DNA of 64,000 nucleotides from Cymbomonas tetramitiformis (GCA_001247695.2 LGRX02033544.1:1-64000), one strand, 5' to 3'. Positions 46,101 to 56,146 are shown, counted from the first letter of the stretch. Made by a program: numbers and translations. Notes: generated from the sequence alone by a model not told the origin.

Positions 46101-46279
46101 ATGAGTGGGCGGATGAGGAAAGCTGCGAGGAGTACTACATAGACACATCCAAGAAATGTCTGACATATTCGCATCATGTCGTGTGTGTGGAAGTGACAAT
46201 GACCAGACGCAAATACCGCGGTAAGGAGTTTTATAGGTTGACCGATGCTGAGCACCAGCGCATCCTAGGGTTGTTGTGA
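43166..46279 (+). CDS. Transposase-like protein of the giant element, 1037 aa, intact frame
   Basis: One uninterrupted frame. Residues 70-95 are strongly basic. A Cys/His-rich region (Cys-Cys-Cys-Arg-Tyr-His at 372-377, cysteines about 398-406 and 465-482) probably binds zinc. The core has Asp611 in Asp-Phe-Ser-Glu-Asn, Ser670-Asp671, Asp708 in Trp-Ala-Asp-Gly-Ser-Ala-Ala-Gln, and Phe-Glu748-Thr-Ser-His-Ala-Arg-Gly-Glu-Gln-Asp. This order resembles large uncharacterised transposase-like proteins I associate with animal genomes (Asp-Phe-x-Glu-Asn, then Ser-Asp-Gly with Gln, then Thr-Ser-His-Gly-Lys-Gly) and suggests a DDE/DDD nuclease fold. The first Met could be 43166 or 43181 (Met6). The CACTA insertion ends 8 bp upstream, so the native promoter or a 5-prime exon may have been displaced. 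I cannot name the family. Confidence 0.7.
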   Translation: MSLGNMARNLPLEFPIAPTNVDHATELAGQISEFVDKWNVLTGNKPSRDPSVLQAGGVGRNARNAPTPTSTVKKRRLDQNARRREARSRKRLDLGKDAVEVSAPQARVKSTLGPLGATAASAGASAVGCLVPHGSIQHWNNKLKEVFMNKPHLIGGALSNFVRTLPAEEKEAVRLRFLSEEDRVGGTIVSSLRASFAALAGYGSRQNAATRMAGAAMVFGRDVEGVEGAVASILAINVKVVKDGLVGHRNLLLGAALGTAQRLNAGLLAGLVLENLHMANRAISAELTHKIQAFWLSAGISRVSTCKRDVIQLRHIDGSVEKVSKQWLEMTQLEVFRKFKKKFPAEKIELRSFETRKPRQVQRLTRRDTISCCCRYHEDMRLVVEAYARFQEVGHSGCKCTDASCCPRVGGLRARLSARKPFPAFPDFKCGRVEVGRSTSGFTASLLCPRQRSNGEHEDHHDMPCLEGSCKRCGGLQNWSLCPAAVSNTATPDWHTYENVHIGVDEDGKNKHRVQFVQKTTTAGELLAKLQALLLGHAPGESPNCVCSGTFVRKAADGSWRLEKLVGVPAAQPCRFLKPYAYHCFMATHSMTMFNKCKAGLPLGHCLILFDFSENHALNIPRAIQSLHWIVKQATLLCCVLWRHAVGSVDGQTSTEANPIIVKDLIYLISDTLPHSHRGIQHMRKLIVSEYFVKRGIPLPKFMHEWADGSAAQNKCATAFADVLESGREESAEWPRGLGIPTQRNFFETSHARGEQDAMGVAVKHEASLAVMSTTDKWYCKILDAKSLYEFCMERLQKPKDSARDRGVQFGQRFFFLVDGKDVDISGPGFDTVDRTLALHSVRAGVGLLVGLKRDRQCYCDYCYAQCAKAQPDTEGCLYRSHVDSWEQFTLTEATESDARRTRTRVAEARDDVSVKVARGNTFARLSGGDPNHPYYLVKALSEVKQVMNADGMRDDYYSPGGEGVNATPGEFVVEGRFYEWADEESCEEYYIDTSKKCLTYSHHVVCVEVTMTRRKYRGKEFYRLTDAEHQRILGLL

Positions 46280-46439
46280 AGAAGTATAACTATCACAGCA
46301 GGATAGATCACTAGAATCTTAGAACCCAAACAACACCATGCTGAATAGCATCTACTCTCGGCGTGTTGTGCATAACGCCCAACAAGGCCCACGCAAAATA
46401 TGCCAACATAACAAGGATTCTGTAATCGATTTGGGTAAA

Positions 46440-47198
46440 TTTCAAATTGTGAGTCCCATCAGGAGTGTTTAAGTGATATGTGAAAACCCTCATTTCCACG
46501 ATTGTGTGCACGCCGCACGCGCCGAGTGGCGTGGAACGCCAAAACAGGCCCGCAACTGGCCGAAACATGCAAAAAAATCGATTTCTGTTAAAATTTGGGC
46601 CAAAAAAATATTTTTTTCCAAAATTTCAAATTGCGATTCCCATCAGGAGTGCTTAGGTGATATGTGAAAACCCTCATTTCCACGAATATGTGCACTCCAC
46701 ACGCGCGGAGTGGCGTAGAACGCCAAAATAGGCCCGCGACAGGCCGAAACGGGCAAAAAAATCGATTTCTGTTGAAATTTGGGCCCAAAAAATATTTTTT
46801 TCCAAAATTTCAAATTGCGATTCCCATCAGGAGTGCTTAGGTGATATGTGAAAACCCTCATTCCCACGAATATGTGCACTCCACACGCGCGGAGTGGCGT
46901 AGAACGCCAAAACAGGCCCGCGACAGGCCAAAACAGGCAAAAAACGCGATTTTCGGCCGATTTGGGCCAAAAAAATATTTTTTTTCAAAATTTCAAATTG
47001 CGGTGACCATCAGGATTAATTACGTGATATGTGAAACCCCTCAATTCCACGAATCGCTGCACTCCTCACCCGCGTAATGGTGTAGAACGCCAAAACAAGC
47101 TAAAAACAACGGTTTTTTCGCGATTTCACCCTGAAAAAATATTTTTTTTGAAAAATATTTTTCGCAAAGTCCTAAGAATTCATGCGATTCCACTGCGA
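46440..47198 (-). repeat. Right terminal inverted repeat with about 180-bp tandem units
   Basis: Mirror image of the left repeat: four tandem units from 46,440 to about 47,100, then the outer section ending AATTCATGCGATTCCACTGCGA split as AATTCATGCGATTCC and ACTGCGA at 47,198. The unit number differs from the left end (three versus four). Confidence 0.88.
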
Positions 47199-47329
47199 CC
47201 GAAGTCCGATATAGCGATTCCATGGATATCATCGATTATGCATTTCGGCCATCTCACTCGTGCGACCGCTCTCCCGGGCTTGAGCTTTAGCACCGGCAGC
47301 CTCCTCCGCGCCGTCGCCCGCCACCCGCG

Positions 47330-47790
47330 CCACCTGCTATGCACCGAGCATATGATGGCTTCCTAAATTCATAACATATAATTATTTTTAGCAGCATATC
47401 GAACGCTCGGCATCAGGTCATCTCGATCGCGGAACCGAAATTATGTAGGGGAAAACTTATTATTACGCGAAACTGCGGAAGGCAGTTTGGGTTTCACTAA
47501 GAAAGCGACATCTCGGGATACAGTGCGATGCATCGAGCATATGATGGCTTCCTAAATCTCACAACACACACACACACATATATATATATCGCATCGTTAT
47601 TCCGAGCGCTCGGCATCAGCTCGTCTCGATCGGAACCAAAATTATGTAGGCTAGGGAAAACTTATTACGCGAAACTGCGGGAGGCATTTCGGGTTTCACT
47701 AATAAATCAATATCTCGGGATGTATGCACCGCGATGGATGCATCGAGCCGATGATGGCTTCCTAAATTCAAAACACACATATTCTATCAT
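47330..47790. repeat. About 200-bp tandem repeat, 2.5 copies, outside the giant element
   Basis: GCATATGATGGCTTCCTAAA and relatives recur at about 47,346, 47,536 and 47,745, with GCTCGGCATCAG, AACTGCGG(A/G)AGGCA and TCTCGGGAT in between. A (CA)n/(TA)n run lies near 47,563-47,588. Confidence 0.8.
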
Positions 47791-48015
47791 TCGTACACTC
47801 ACATATATGGAACAGCATATTGACACTTGTATCATTAACCGAATGATGCTTGGATCCAATTTAAGTTACAACTTATATAACACAAAAATAGTATCCATCT
47901 TTCACTGAAGTAACACGATAACATTATACACCTTTCTCTGAAGAAGTATTTTACATACTGTATATTATATCAAGACACTCTATTCGGTTGTTTTTGGACA
48001 ATAACAATTGGTGTA

Positions 48016-48184
48016 CAGTGCGTGCTCATATATAAGAATGTCGGAAAATCGGGGTTGGACCGAATATTATTAGGAAATTTCCATACTAAACACATCACGC
48101 CCATATATAAGCACATAACACTCGTCTAAGAATTCCGGTCCGATATTCTTATAAGACATTATTCTTATAACTGAGCACGCACTG
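48016..48184. mobile_element. 169-bp MITE with CAGTGCGTGCTCA ends
   Basis: Perfect 13-bp inverted ends, TA on each side (48014-48015 and 48185-48186), and ATAAGAAT/ATTCTTAT motifs just inside, all resembling the pogo-like element at 58,992. The flanks also share the longer phrase TAACAATTGGTG in direct orientation, so a longer duplication or a tandem site is possible. Confidence 0.75.
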
Positions 48185-48186
48185 TA

Positions 48187-49067
48187 ACAATTGGTGCACA
48201 ACGACACTTGAAACCAATACACAGTTGCTGCTATGGTTTGGCAACATACAAACTCTGCACCGAAACACATATATTGCCAATATTTGCAACACAAACCATT
48301 TTTTAACAAGTCCCTTATGCTAAAACAATAAACGTCGATGCCTACCAACTGCACCTACCAGCTTGCATCCTCGTCGTGCTAGCTGTCTCCTCTTACCGAT
48401 CACCTAGCTTCCTATTGAAATCACTCGGCAACGGGACTTCGTATCTACGGGGCGAACGACTATTGGAGCGAACCTCGAAAGGGTCCTTGGGTTCTCTTCT
48501 AATTTTCATATCCTGCTTCTGAGCATTCATATTTGCTAGATAGCCATATCTAATCGACGGGTCCCGCTGAATCTGCGGGGAACGTGGTATCTGAAACTCG
48601 GGTGCAAGCATGCATGCTACGTACGACGTGCAACAACAGCTCTCCCTCTCGTCGCACTCCGAACCTTCCGACACGCCCTCGTGCAATTGGTTCGGCAGGC
48701 AGGCCGCCTCTGGCGCATTAACGTCTCGTATTGGCATGCACAGGGGAGCCGCCCCTCGACCAGCGGCCCGGCAGCGCCAGTCAGCGCGGCTGCCCCCCTC
48801 CCCTCGCCGGCAGCCGCATAGACTGACTGCACGGCGGGTATTTCAGCTTCTTTTTTCTATCCTCGTTAAGCCGCCCTGTAGTTGACCTGGTGTCCCGCTT
48901 CCCCATGCCTACGCGCACCACGCAATGACTACTATCCAAACTCAATACCTAGGTGCAAGTGCATTTTCCTCGCGTCCACGTAGGTGGACGGTGTCGATCA
49001 CGGCCAACAGCCGTCGGCCCTGTCCATCACGCGCAGCATGGCGACGAGGAATTCATCGACTGGCCGG
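48187..49067. other. Mostly non-coding; one weak frame
   Basis: A 114-codon minus-strand frame (48393-48737) has Cys-Cys-Cys and Arg/Ser/Pro-rich stretches but no family signature, and a plus-strand frame overlaps it. A plus-strand frame from about 48,980 reads up to the hAT insertion at 49,076 and appears to continue beyond it at 50,009. Nothing else is supported. Confidence 0.35.
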
Positions 49068-49075
49068 CTTTTCGG

Positions 49076-50000
49076 CAAGGTTAGGTATCGAAATCATGAA
49101 GCGGTATTGGTTAGATTTCGATATTTGAATTTTCATATCAATCGATATCGATATGGCTCGAACGTGATCGATCAATAACAATATTCATTGAGCGAAATCG
49201 GTCAATAACGATATGATTATGCATCTTGTTATCAATCAATATCAATACGGTAACAGAGGCAAAACAATAAATAACAATATTTTTGCAAAATTGAAAAATA
49301 TCAATAATCAATATGATATCAACGATGCCCGTGCTTGGGTATGTTTTCTGCAGGCTCTCGCGTGTCACCTTCAGGAAGATTGAAACATCCTCCCATCTTA
49401 TCACCCACCGTTGATCCGCACCATACGCGCGTGCGAGTCGCTAGAATATCCTCCACAAAGTATTCGTTCTCATCACTGCCCGACGCGCCAAAGGCGTGCT
49501 ACTGGGTCCATTTCACAGTTTGCATCTCTCGAGTGACATGCCGGCACACGTTTCGGTGAAATTGTTGACGGCGTCGCCGGAACTTATCGGTATGGAATTA
49601 TGAAAAACGCATATCCTTTCCGGAATAAATTGTATGGCACACCCCACACGACCGGGCCCATCGATCTCGCATACCACGATCGAACTCAAGAAATCAGCCT
49701 ATGACATTCACAAAACTCAACGGCGCAGGATCGATATGGGCCCTGATAATGATATATCAATATCGTCGGTATTCCAAGATTGATATTTGAATTCACGTTT
49801 CAACATTGATTGATATCGATGTCGCGAATTTCATATCAATCAATACCAATATCCGCCTGCACAGATCGATCATTTTCAATATTCGCCCCCCTTGATCAAT
49901 CAATTCCATTATTTCAATATCGACGAATTCGTCATCGATCAACAACGATATATCAATATATCAATATATCGAAAATATTGAATTTTGATACCTAACCTTG
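49076..50000. mobile_element. hAT-type MITE, 925 bp
   Basis: The ends are inverted copies of CAAGGTTAGGTATC. The 8-bp duplication CTTTTCGG is at 49068-49075 and 50001-50008. The AT-rich interior is full of ATATCGATAT and ATCAATATC motifs on both sides. There is no transposase. The ends resemble those of the neighbouring element at 50,206 (CAAGGG(C/A)CGGTATCGA), so the two may be mobilised by the same enzyme. Confidence 0.9.
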
Positions 50001-50205
50001 CTTTTCGGGAGACAACCTGGATTCCGTCCCCGAACCCGTCCGCCAACATCAGCGATTGAGCAGCGGGCTCTGTTGCACCGCCTGTCTCCAGTGACTGAAA
50101 TGCAGAGAGCTCTTTTAGAAAGCCAGGACTGCTCACATCGTGTCCCCCCTAGATGCAGCTTGTTCCGGGCCACCGCCCAAGCGGGGATCCACAGCTAGTT
50201 AGATT

Positions 50206-52231
50206 CAAGGGCCGGTATCGAGAATTTTTTGACCTATCGAATAACTTTGATAATTTAGAAACAGGTATCGAGAGATAATAATATTTCGAATAACCTATGG
50301 AGAGATATGAATAAGTCAGATTTACCTATCGAGAGATATGAATAAGTCAGATTTACCTATCGAGAGATATCTCTAATTTTTGCATCTCGATATCTCGATA
50401 TGTAACAGTTATTCACTCGATATCTCGATATCACCCTAGATACAACATGTCACTGCCAACTTTTAAGACAATGCAAGCAAGCTCAAAGCAAGTGGTCACA
50501 CTAAGGCCTTATGGCTGAAATTCTAAATTCGTTTAGTATTAATAGAAGCCATCATTGAATGTTCTAGGGTCCCCTCAGATATTATTTTCCTAAGATCAGA
50601 GTGCATCATGCCACAGGCTATATATATATATATAATGTTATCTCCACACCTGCATTGCTTGCAGGTGGAGCTAAAAACTGTCTAGCCATTTTGAAGACAG
50701 AGGGGAACCTGTTTTCAGTCGGGTTGTTTGAAAAGGGTGCAGTTCGTTTCTTGACAGGGCTCGCGAATTCTTGAATTTAAAGCGGCGAGCGAGGGCAATG
50801 AAATTCAATGCCTTTGCCCAATCGATCTTGGAAATACATCTTTGCCGAATTTGATTTGTCGTAATACCAGCTTATTACTAGGATCGATGTTGATCACCAA
50901 TTCAGAATTGAATTCAGATTTGAATTTGAAGATTGTGTCATCCCCCATCCCGATAATTCGATATCTCGATATCACGTCCAGAGTTGTGGGAATTGCGGCA
51001 GTTATCGATATCGACCCCAGATTCAGTATCGATAAATCGATATGGAATTCCCAAAAAATGGTATCGAGAGATATGGTAAATTAAACAAAGCTATCGAGAG
51101 ATATGATAACCAAAAGAAAATTATCGAGAGAAATGAAATAATGAATAAGTCAAATTTACCAAAGCATGGTATCAGTTGTAAATGACATGATCAATTGATT
51201 TTGATTATTAGAATCAAGTCATAAATTGATATTAATAGTCCGATTTACCAAATCATTTGATACTAATCCGACTGAAAAAATTAATTGATTTATTATAATA
51301 TTCTCATGCAGGAATCAATTGATTCTGATTATTACACTCAAGTAATCAATCAATAGTAATCCCCACAACTAATACCTACCAATACAACCTCCTGCACTGC
51401 AAAAATAGGCTTAAACTATTACATATTTACACGGTGTTTATTGCTGCCATCATACTGTGCTCATTAGTCCCCTCGCTCACACATCTTCGCAAGTCATTGT
51501 GCATTTGCCCCGCCGCAGAAAATGCACGCTCTACCCCAGCAGTGCTCGCAGGTGCAGCAAGGAACTGCCGAGCCATTCTAGCTACGTCAGGCAGCTCCGA
51601 CTTATGCGCGCACGCCACCATACTAGAGGGTCTACATCTTTTTTTGCTACACCGTACGCAAAATATTTGGCAAATTGGTCTAACTCACGTGCGATGGATG
51701 CAGAAGGTAGCACTACAACACTTCTTGTCTTTCTGAATCTTGGGTATCGAACTGCTGCGCTAAACAATCCGACCCAATTTTGAGCAGTTTGAGGGCGGGG
51801 GAGGGGGCGGGGGAGCCGAGCATCGGCCAATGAAATGCCTGTGCTTATCGATCTCTAGATCGATACTTGCGCTTTGATAATTGGTTGATATATCAATACA
51901 CTATCAGTTCACGAGATGATCAATTGATTCTGATCTCGCTCAAATACGATCAATTGATTCTAATCGATCCAACCAATCATCAATTGTATGATTTTGATAA
52001 CTCGTCTCGGTCATCAATTGATTCTGATGTACGCGCGATTCGATCAATTGATCTAATTATCAAAATGTTCCCCAAAATTATATCAATTGATTCTAATATT
52101 CTGATATATTGATATATCAAAATTCAATATTAGCCCAACTGATACCATGCCTTGAAATTTACCTATCGAGAGATATGATATTTCCGATATATTGATATAT
52201 CAAGATATCAAAATATCGATACCGTCCCTTG
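50206..52231. mobile_element. hAT transposon, 2.03 kb, with transposase remnant
   Basis: The ends CAAGGG(C/A)CGGTATCGA are inverted (15 of 16 positions match) and flanked by the 8-bp duplication GTTAGATT (50198-50205 and 52232-52239). Just inside both ends TATCGAGAGATAT motifs repeat many times, and TCAATTGATT motifs occur toward the middle. It contains the 3-prime part of a hAT transposase on the minus strand. Confidence 0.93.
51427..51830 (-). pseudogene. hAT transposase C-terminal fragment (dimerisation domain), frameshifted
   Basis: The upstream frame gives Glu-Leu-Asp-Gln-Phe, then Asp-Pro-Leu-Val-Trp-Trp, the Trp-Trp motif that precedes the hAT C-terminal dimerisation domain. After a one-base slip near 51,615-51,635 the other frame continues Leu-Pro-Asp-Val-Ala-Arg-Met-Ala, Phe-Leu-Ala-Ala-Pro-Ala-Ser, Val-Glu-Arg-Ala-Phe-Ser-Ala-Ala-Gly to a stop at 51427. 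The catalytic N-terminal part and zinc finger are missing, so this is a dead remnant. Confidence 0.85.
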
Positions 52232-52239
52232 GTTAGATT

Positions 52240-52555
52240 TAAAAAGGTCTCTTCGGGCTTGTAACAATATGTATATATCTTAGGGTTTAGGGTTTGCTTG
52301 CTTGCATGCCTAGTCTGGCACCTCACCTCTTCACGGTGTGGTGTCATGGAGACACCTCCCCCTGGAGGGAGGGAGCTCTGGTCCGTTTGTCACCCCTCGA
52401 CCTGAGGTGCCAACTCAGCACACCATCCGAGTCCGATAATAAAACCCCCAACTTATTTTATTATCGCATCTTAGTCTGTGATATCGTTGAGTGACCTCTG
52501 CCTCCCACACAATGTTTGTTGCATACCGAGCATATATCCACCCCGCGTATATATA
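52240..52555. other. Non-coding; includes two TTTAGGG units
   Basis: GGGTTTAGGGTTTG (about 52,284-52,297) contains two plant/algal-type telomere units, too few to call a telomere remnant. No gene is recognised. Confidence 0.4.
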
Positions 52556-52559
52556 TATT

Positions 52560-54440
52560 TCGGCCTTCTCGTGAAATACATTCAGAAGACATCTTCTGCA
52601 CGTCTTATAATGTCTACCATCTTCTGAGTTTCGGAAGACGTTAAGAAGATCTTCCGCGAAGACATCCATAAGATATCTTCGGTATGTCTTCCGGAGGTCT
52701 TCTGCATGACTTATGTATATCTTCCGAAGTCCGGAAGATGTCTTCTTGATAACTTCTGCGTTCCAGAAGACTTTTAGAAGACAGCCAGAAGACGGCTTCT
52801 ACGCGTCTTATAATGTCTACCATCTTCTGAGTTTCAGAAGACGTTAACCCCTAAGCCGGTGTTGGAACTTTTTTTTTACTAAAATGCGTGTTTTGCATCG
52901 GCACCCGTAGTATCTCCATGTTATAAACAATGTTTACGTGCGTCGAGTATGTTGTTAGGACCCATTAGACCTACGGTTTAAACTATTGTATGCGTATATA
53001 CTACACATATATCACTTAATATATCACACTACCCAGCCACTTTTCGGGATTTCAAACCATCACTTTATCACTCAAATACCCATCCAAAGGTGGACATGGG
53101 TCGCATATGCATCATAAAATACTTGACTATGTCGTCCGGTATTGATATCGCATCATGCCGACCATCCCATATGGCATATATATATATATATGCCTATAAT
53201 GCCCGTTTTATGACAAAATCGCAAAAGAAAACATTAGTTTTTCAATATGTTACTGATATACTACCGGTATATCTCGGGTGTGATAATACAGATAACCGTC
53301 AGAGCGCGGTATTTCCGTGATAGATAACTTGTGATAATTGATAATAACGAAGACAACTGTTAAACCTAAACCTAGAACCTCGAACGGTCACGGCGTTACT
53401 GTACGGCTACTACTCCTCGGGTCTAGACATACTCATATTGGACTTGGGTCTGGAAGGGGGCCTGAACCGAGACTCTCGGACAGGGTTGCCCAGCAAGATC
53501 CCGGCATATGTTTCCATACTTAACTCCCATGTTGTCTCGTTTGTTTTGACCCGTCGTGATGCGACAATACATATTCGTTATTTGATTCGTTGGATGCGGG
53601 TGTTCATATGCACCATGCGTCGGCTTACACAGTTGTTGGTTGGAATATGAAATGAAAGTTATCATAGGGGGGCCGGTTCGGCTTAAGTTGGGGGTATTTC
53701 ACGCCAAATTAAGCCGAATTAAAATGTCGTTTTGATGGCGGATGACAGCATGGGAGTTAAGCAATATTTTGGTGTTTTTCCACCTTTAAGCGAGTATATA
53801 TATCGCCCGACCACTATATATCGTTCACATTCAATGATCCGATATGACATCGCCTCGGACATACGTAATCACGCCAGTGCATACCGATGCCAGAGTCTCA
53901 TCAGTCATCACGCGTGCACATTTTAGCTCATTTTGGCCCGAAACCGCGCGAGGCCCCCAAAAAGGGTTATTGTCAGCTCACCTTGGGTTGGATAATTCTG
54001 GTAAGCGTATATAGATCTAATATGCTTGCTTGCCGAAAACCATGGATATATCCCTACAACACCGACGTCGCGACGTGTTTACGCAAATAAACCAAAACAC
54101 GTTTGTTTGGTATACAAACGAGCACCGGTTTCCACGAAGACGTCCAGAAGAGGTCTAAGAAGACATCCATACGATGTATAGAAGACATCTTTAAGCGGAT
54201 ATTTTTTGGGTGCGGTCTTCCGTGTACATCTTCCCCGAAGCGGATCTTCTGGAGATCTGGACGTCTTCTGGAACTCATACGATGGTAGACAAGATTATAC
54301 GACGCCGCGTAGAAGACGTCTTCTGGATGTCTTCTAGAAGTCGTCTGGACCATAGAAGACGTCCAGAAGACGTCACAGAAGATAATCATAAGATGTTGAG
54401 AAGTAAGACATGTCTTCTTATTTTCCCACAACGATGTATG
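52560..54440. mobile_element. Candidate element with inverted GAAGAC-rich terminal arrays
   Basis: Two blocks (52,560-52,850 and 54,130-54,440) are dense in GAAGAC/GTCTTC and (T/A)TCTTC motifs. The left block contains CTTATAATGTCTACCATCTT twice; the right block contains a diverged inverted copy (ATGGTAGACAAGATTATACG), so the blocks face each other. About 1.3 kb of AT-rich DNA with no gene lies between them. I did not find exact ends or a target duplication. Subterminal motif arrays of this kind occur in CACTA, Mutator-like and hAT elements. Confidence 0.45.
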
Positions 54441-55739
54441 TAGGGGATAGCCGGTGTATTGCACCCAGACCTCATTAAGTGGCTGCGCTAATTGAGATAC
54501 TTGTTCAAACGGTATAAGTCGTTAAAAAAAATATGAGATATAACTCAATAAGATTACTCGGGAGGCTAGATCTCACAAACTCGCTTCGGTTGAAGCCCTG
54601 CATGCAAACAATCATTTTTCGTTTGGGGGAGCTTTTAGCTCGCGCTCGTCTTAATCAGGCTTGCGCGAATATTCCATGTATTCACCGTATCGAGCAAAAC
54701 GACATTGTATTCCGTCTTATTAATCGTTAATGTCCTCGCAAAATGCCTCCGTTGGCGCAAAGGCAAGTAGAACGCTTTATAGCTCAGTATTTGAAAATTT
54801 TGCTGAAATTTTGAAAATGATGAAAACGAAACACTTTCTCCAATGGCATTTTCTCCGAATCGGGATCGATCGAGCGACGACGTCTCTATTTATAGGTGTG
54901 AACACATTCCATTGGCCACGGAATGCATATAAACATCTGAACAATCGCCTCTTCGCCTTTTGCTTTCCATCACAGCGATAGGCTGCCATCGTGACATACT
55001 GTACTCTGGCATTCATATCTATATGCCACATAAACGTCCATGGAGCCATTCCATGCCACTCGATGAATTCTGCCTTGTTCGACATCGTCATCTACTGTCG
55101 TCGATTTCATTTGAGACGGACAGTTATTTTATGTCTATGTGCCACGGTGGAAGTATCGTATTGGAATTGGTATTCGTTCAATCAATCATGGAACGGAAGT
55201 TACTCTGGAACCCGAGTCTCCGGACCGAAATAGCGCGAATATTACTTAGGGTTTGTAACGCAGATTGAGCTTATGGGCGTCCGGAGACTCTGGAAGTACT
55301 TGTCAGGGGGGGTCCTCCGAATCCCCTAAAATTTGTATGGTGGCAGCAGGGGGTTATATAATGCAGGTTTACTGCTTGACGCATGTCCAGGAGATGCCTG
55401 GAACTCCTAGTACAAGAGATAACAGTGTCAAAATCACCAGTTGGCCAGCGAAACAGGGTATCTGCAGTTTCAAAATAAAGTAAAATGTCATAACTTTTTC
55501 ATTTCAAGGTTATTTCTTGTGAAAGACGCGGCGAATCCCATGAACATCTTGCCCCTAGTTCATTACAACGTGTCACATGCCATGAAAGGTACTTAATGAC
55601 ATGTTGCTATTAGCCGTCAATATAAGAGAGGTCCCGTCTTTCTCTATAGGTGCTTTACCGCTATCAATATGATATGCTATTTGCGATATAGTGCAAGCTT
55701 ACATTCCAAATATATATACTAAATACATAGTATTTTCCA
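54441..55739. other. No gene recognised
   Basis: Short frames only, without family signatures. A phrase around GTCTCCGGACC / GTCCGGAGACTC forms an inverted pair near 55,215 and 55,280. Confidence 0.45.
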
Positions 55740-56146
55740 TTAACGCCTCTTCCTCTGGCCAGGCTCTAGTGATGAATGCGATGAGCGTTGAGGTCTCTTC
55801 ATACCACTGCCACGTTTCTCTTGTGCCTCTGTCAAAACAAGTCCACTTGGTGTCGAGCAAATGTCACACATCTTGCAACCTCGTGACACTTTGATTTTGT
55901 CGCCAAAGTGATCCAGGAACATTTGGTGTCTACAATCTTTGATGTTGAAACAATAATTGCCCATCTCTTTGAGTTTCGATTCTTGATTTTCTGCATTCTT
56001 TTGAAACACGTTTTTGATATTTTGCAAGTTCTTTGGTGAGAACAACAACATGCAGTTAGCCCGCTCGCCATCTCTTCCTGCTCTACCAATTTCTTGAACA
56101 TATGCCTCAATAGATTGTGGCATCGTGCACATCGCACCTAGAGGGG
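55740..56146 (-). pseudogene. RecQ-family helicase fragment (end of helicase core and zinc-binding region)
   Basis: From about 56132 on the minus strand the frame reads Met-Pro-Gln-Ser-Ile-Glu-Ala-Tyr-Val-Gln-Glu-Ile-Gly-Arg-Ala-Gly-Arg-Asp-Gly, helicase motif VI of RecQ proteins with its arginine fingers. It then has a Tyr-Cys-x6-Cys-Arg, Cys-Lys-Met-Cys-Asp-Ile-Cys cluster that matches the RecQ zinc-binding subdomain, and a basic tail to a stop at 55740. The AG|GTGCG sequence near 56146 could be a splice acceptor. No upstream helicase motifs (DEAH box and others) are found between 56,150 and 57,000, so it is a truncated copy or one exon of a dispersed gene. Confidence 0.75.

Larger units (their letters stand above)
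27694..47223. mobile_element. Giant DNA transposon with long tandem-structured inverted ends, 19.5 kb including a nested CACTA
   Basis: The regions 27,721-28,390 and 46,440-47,198 are long inverted repeats of each other. Both consist of a distinct outer part (GTGGAATCGCA then CAGGGTGAAATCGC then ACCGTTGTTTTTAGCTTG) followed inward by three to four tandem units of about 180 bp. Inside are a minus-strand PHD-finger/dioxygenase unit (28,794-32,845) and a plus-strand transposase-like gene (43,166-46,279). A CACTA element (33,801-43,157) is inserted between them. Subtracting it leaves about 10.2 kb. Similarity of the ends can be followed outward to about 27,694 and 47,223. I could not find a convincing target duplication, so the exact ends are uncertain. 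I do not recognise the superfamily. Confidence 0.8.

Noticed and set aside
43166..46279. KDZ (Kyakuja-Dileera-Zisupton) transposase
   Set aside because: The Asp-Phe-Ser-Glu-Asn and Ala-Asp-Gly-Ser-Ala-Ala-Gln motifs and Cys clusters do not follow the KDZ signature that I know (Tyr-Asp-x-x-Cys-Gln and Gly-Glu-x-x-Glu-Arg regions).
27694..47223. Integrated large DNA virus or virophage/Maverick
   Set aside because: No capsid, family-B polymerase, packaging ATPase or retroviral-type integrase is seen. The genes and ends fit DNA transposons.
52284..52297. Telomere repeat remnant (TTTAGGG)
   Set aside because: Only two units; TTAGGGTTT-like words occur by chance in AT-rich DNA.
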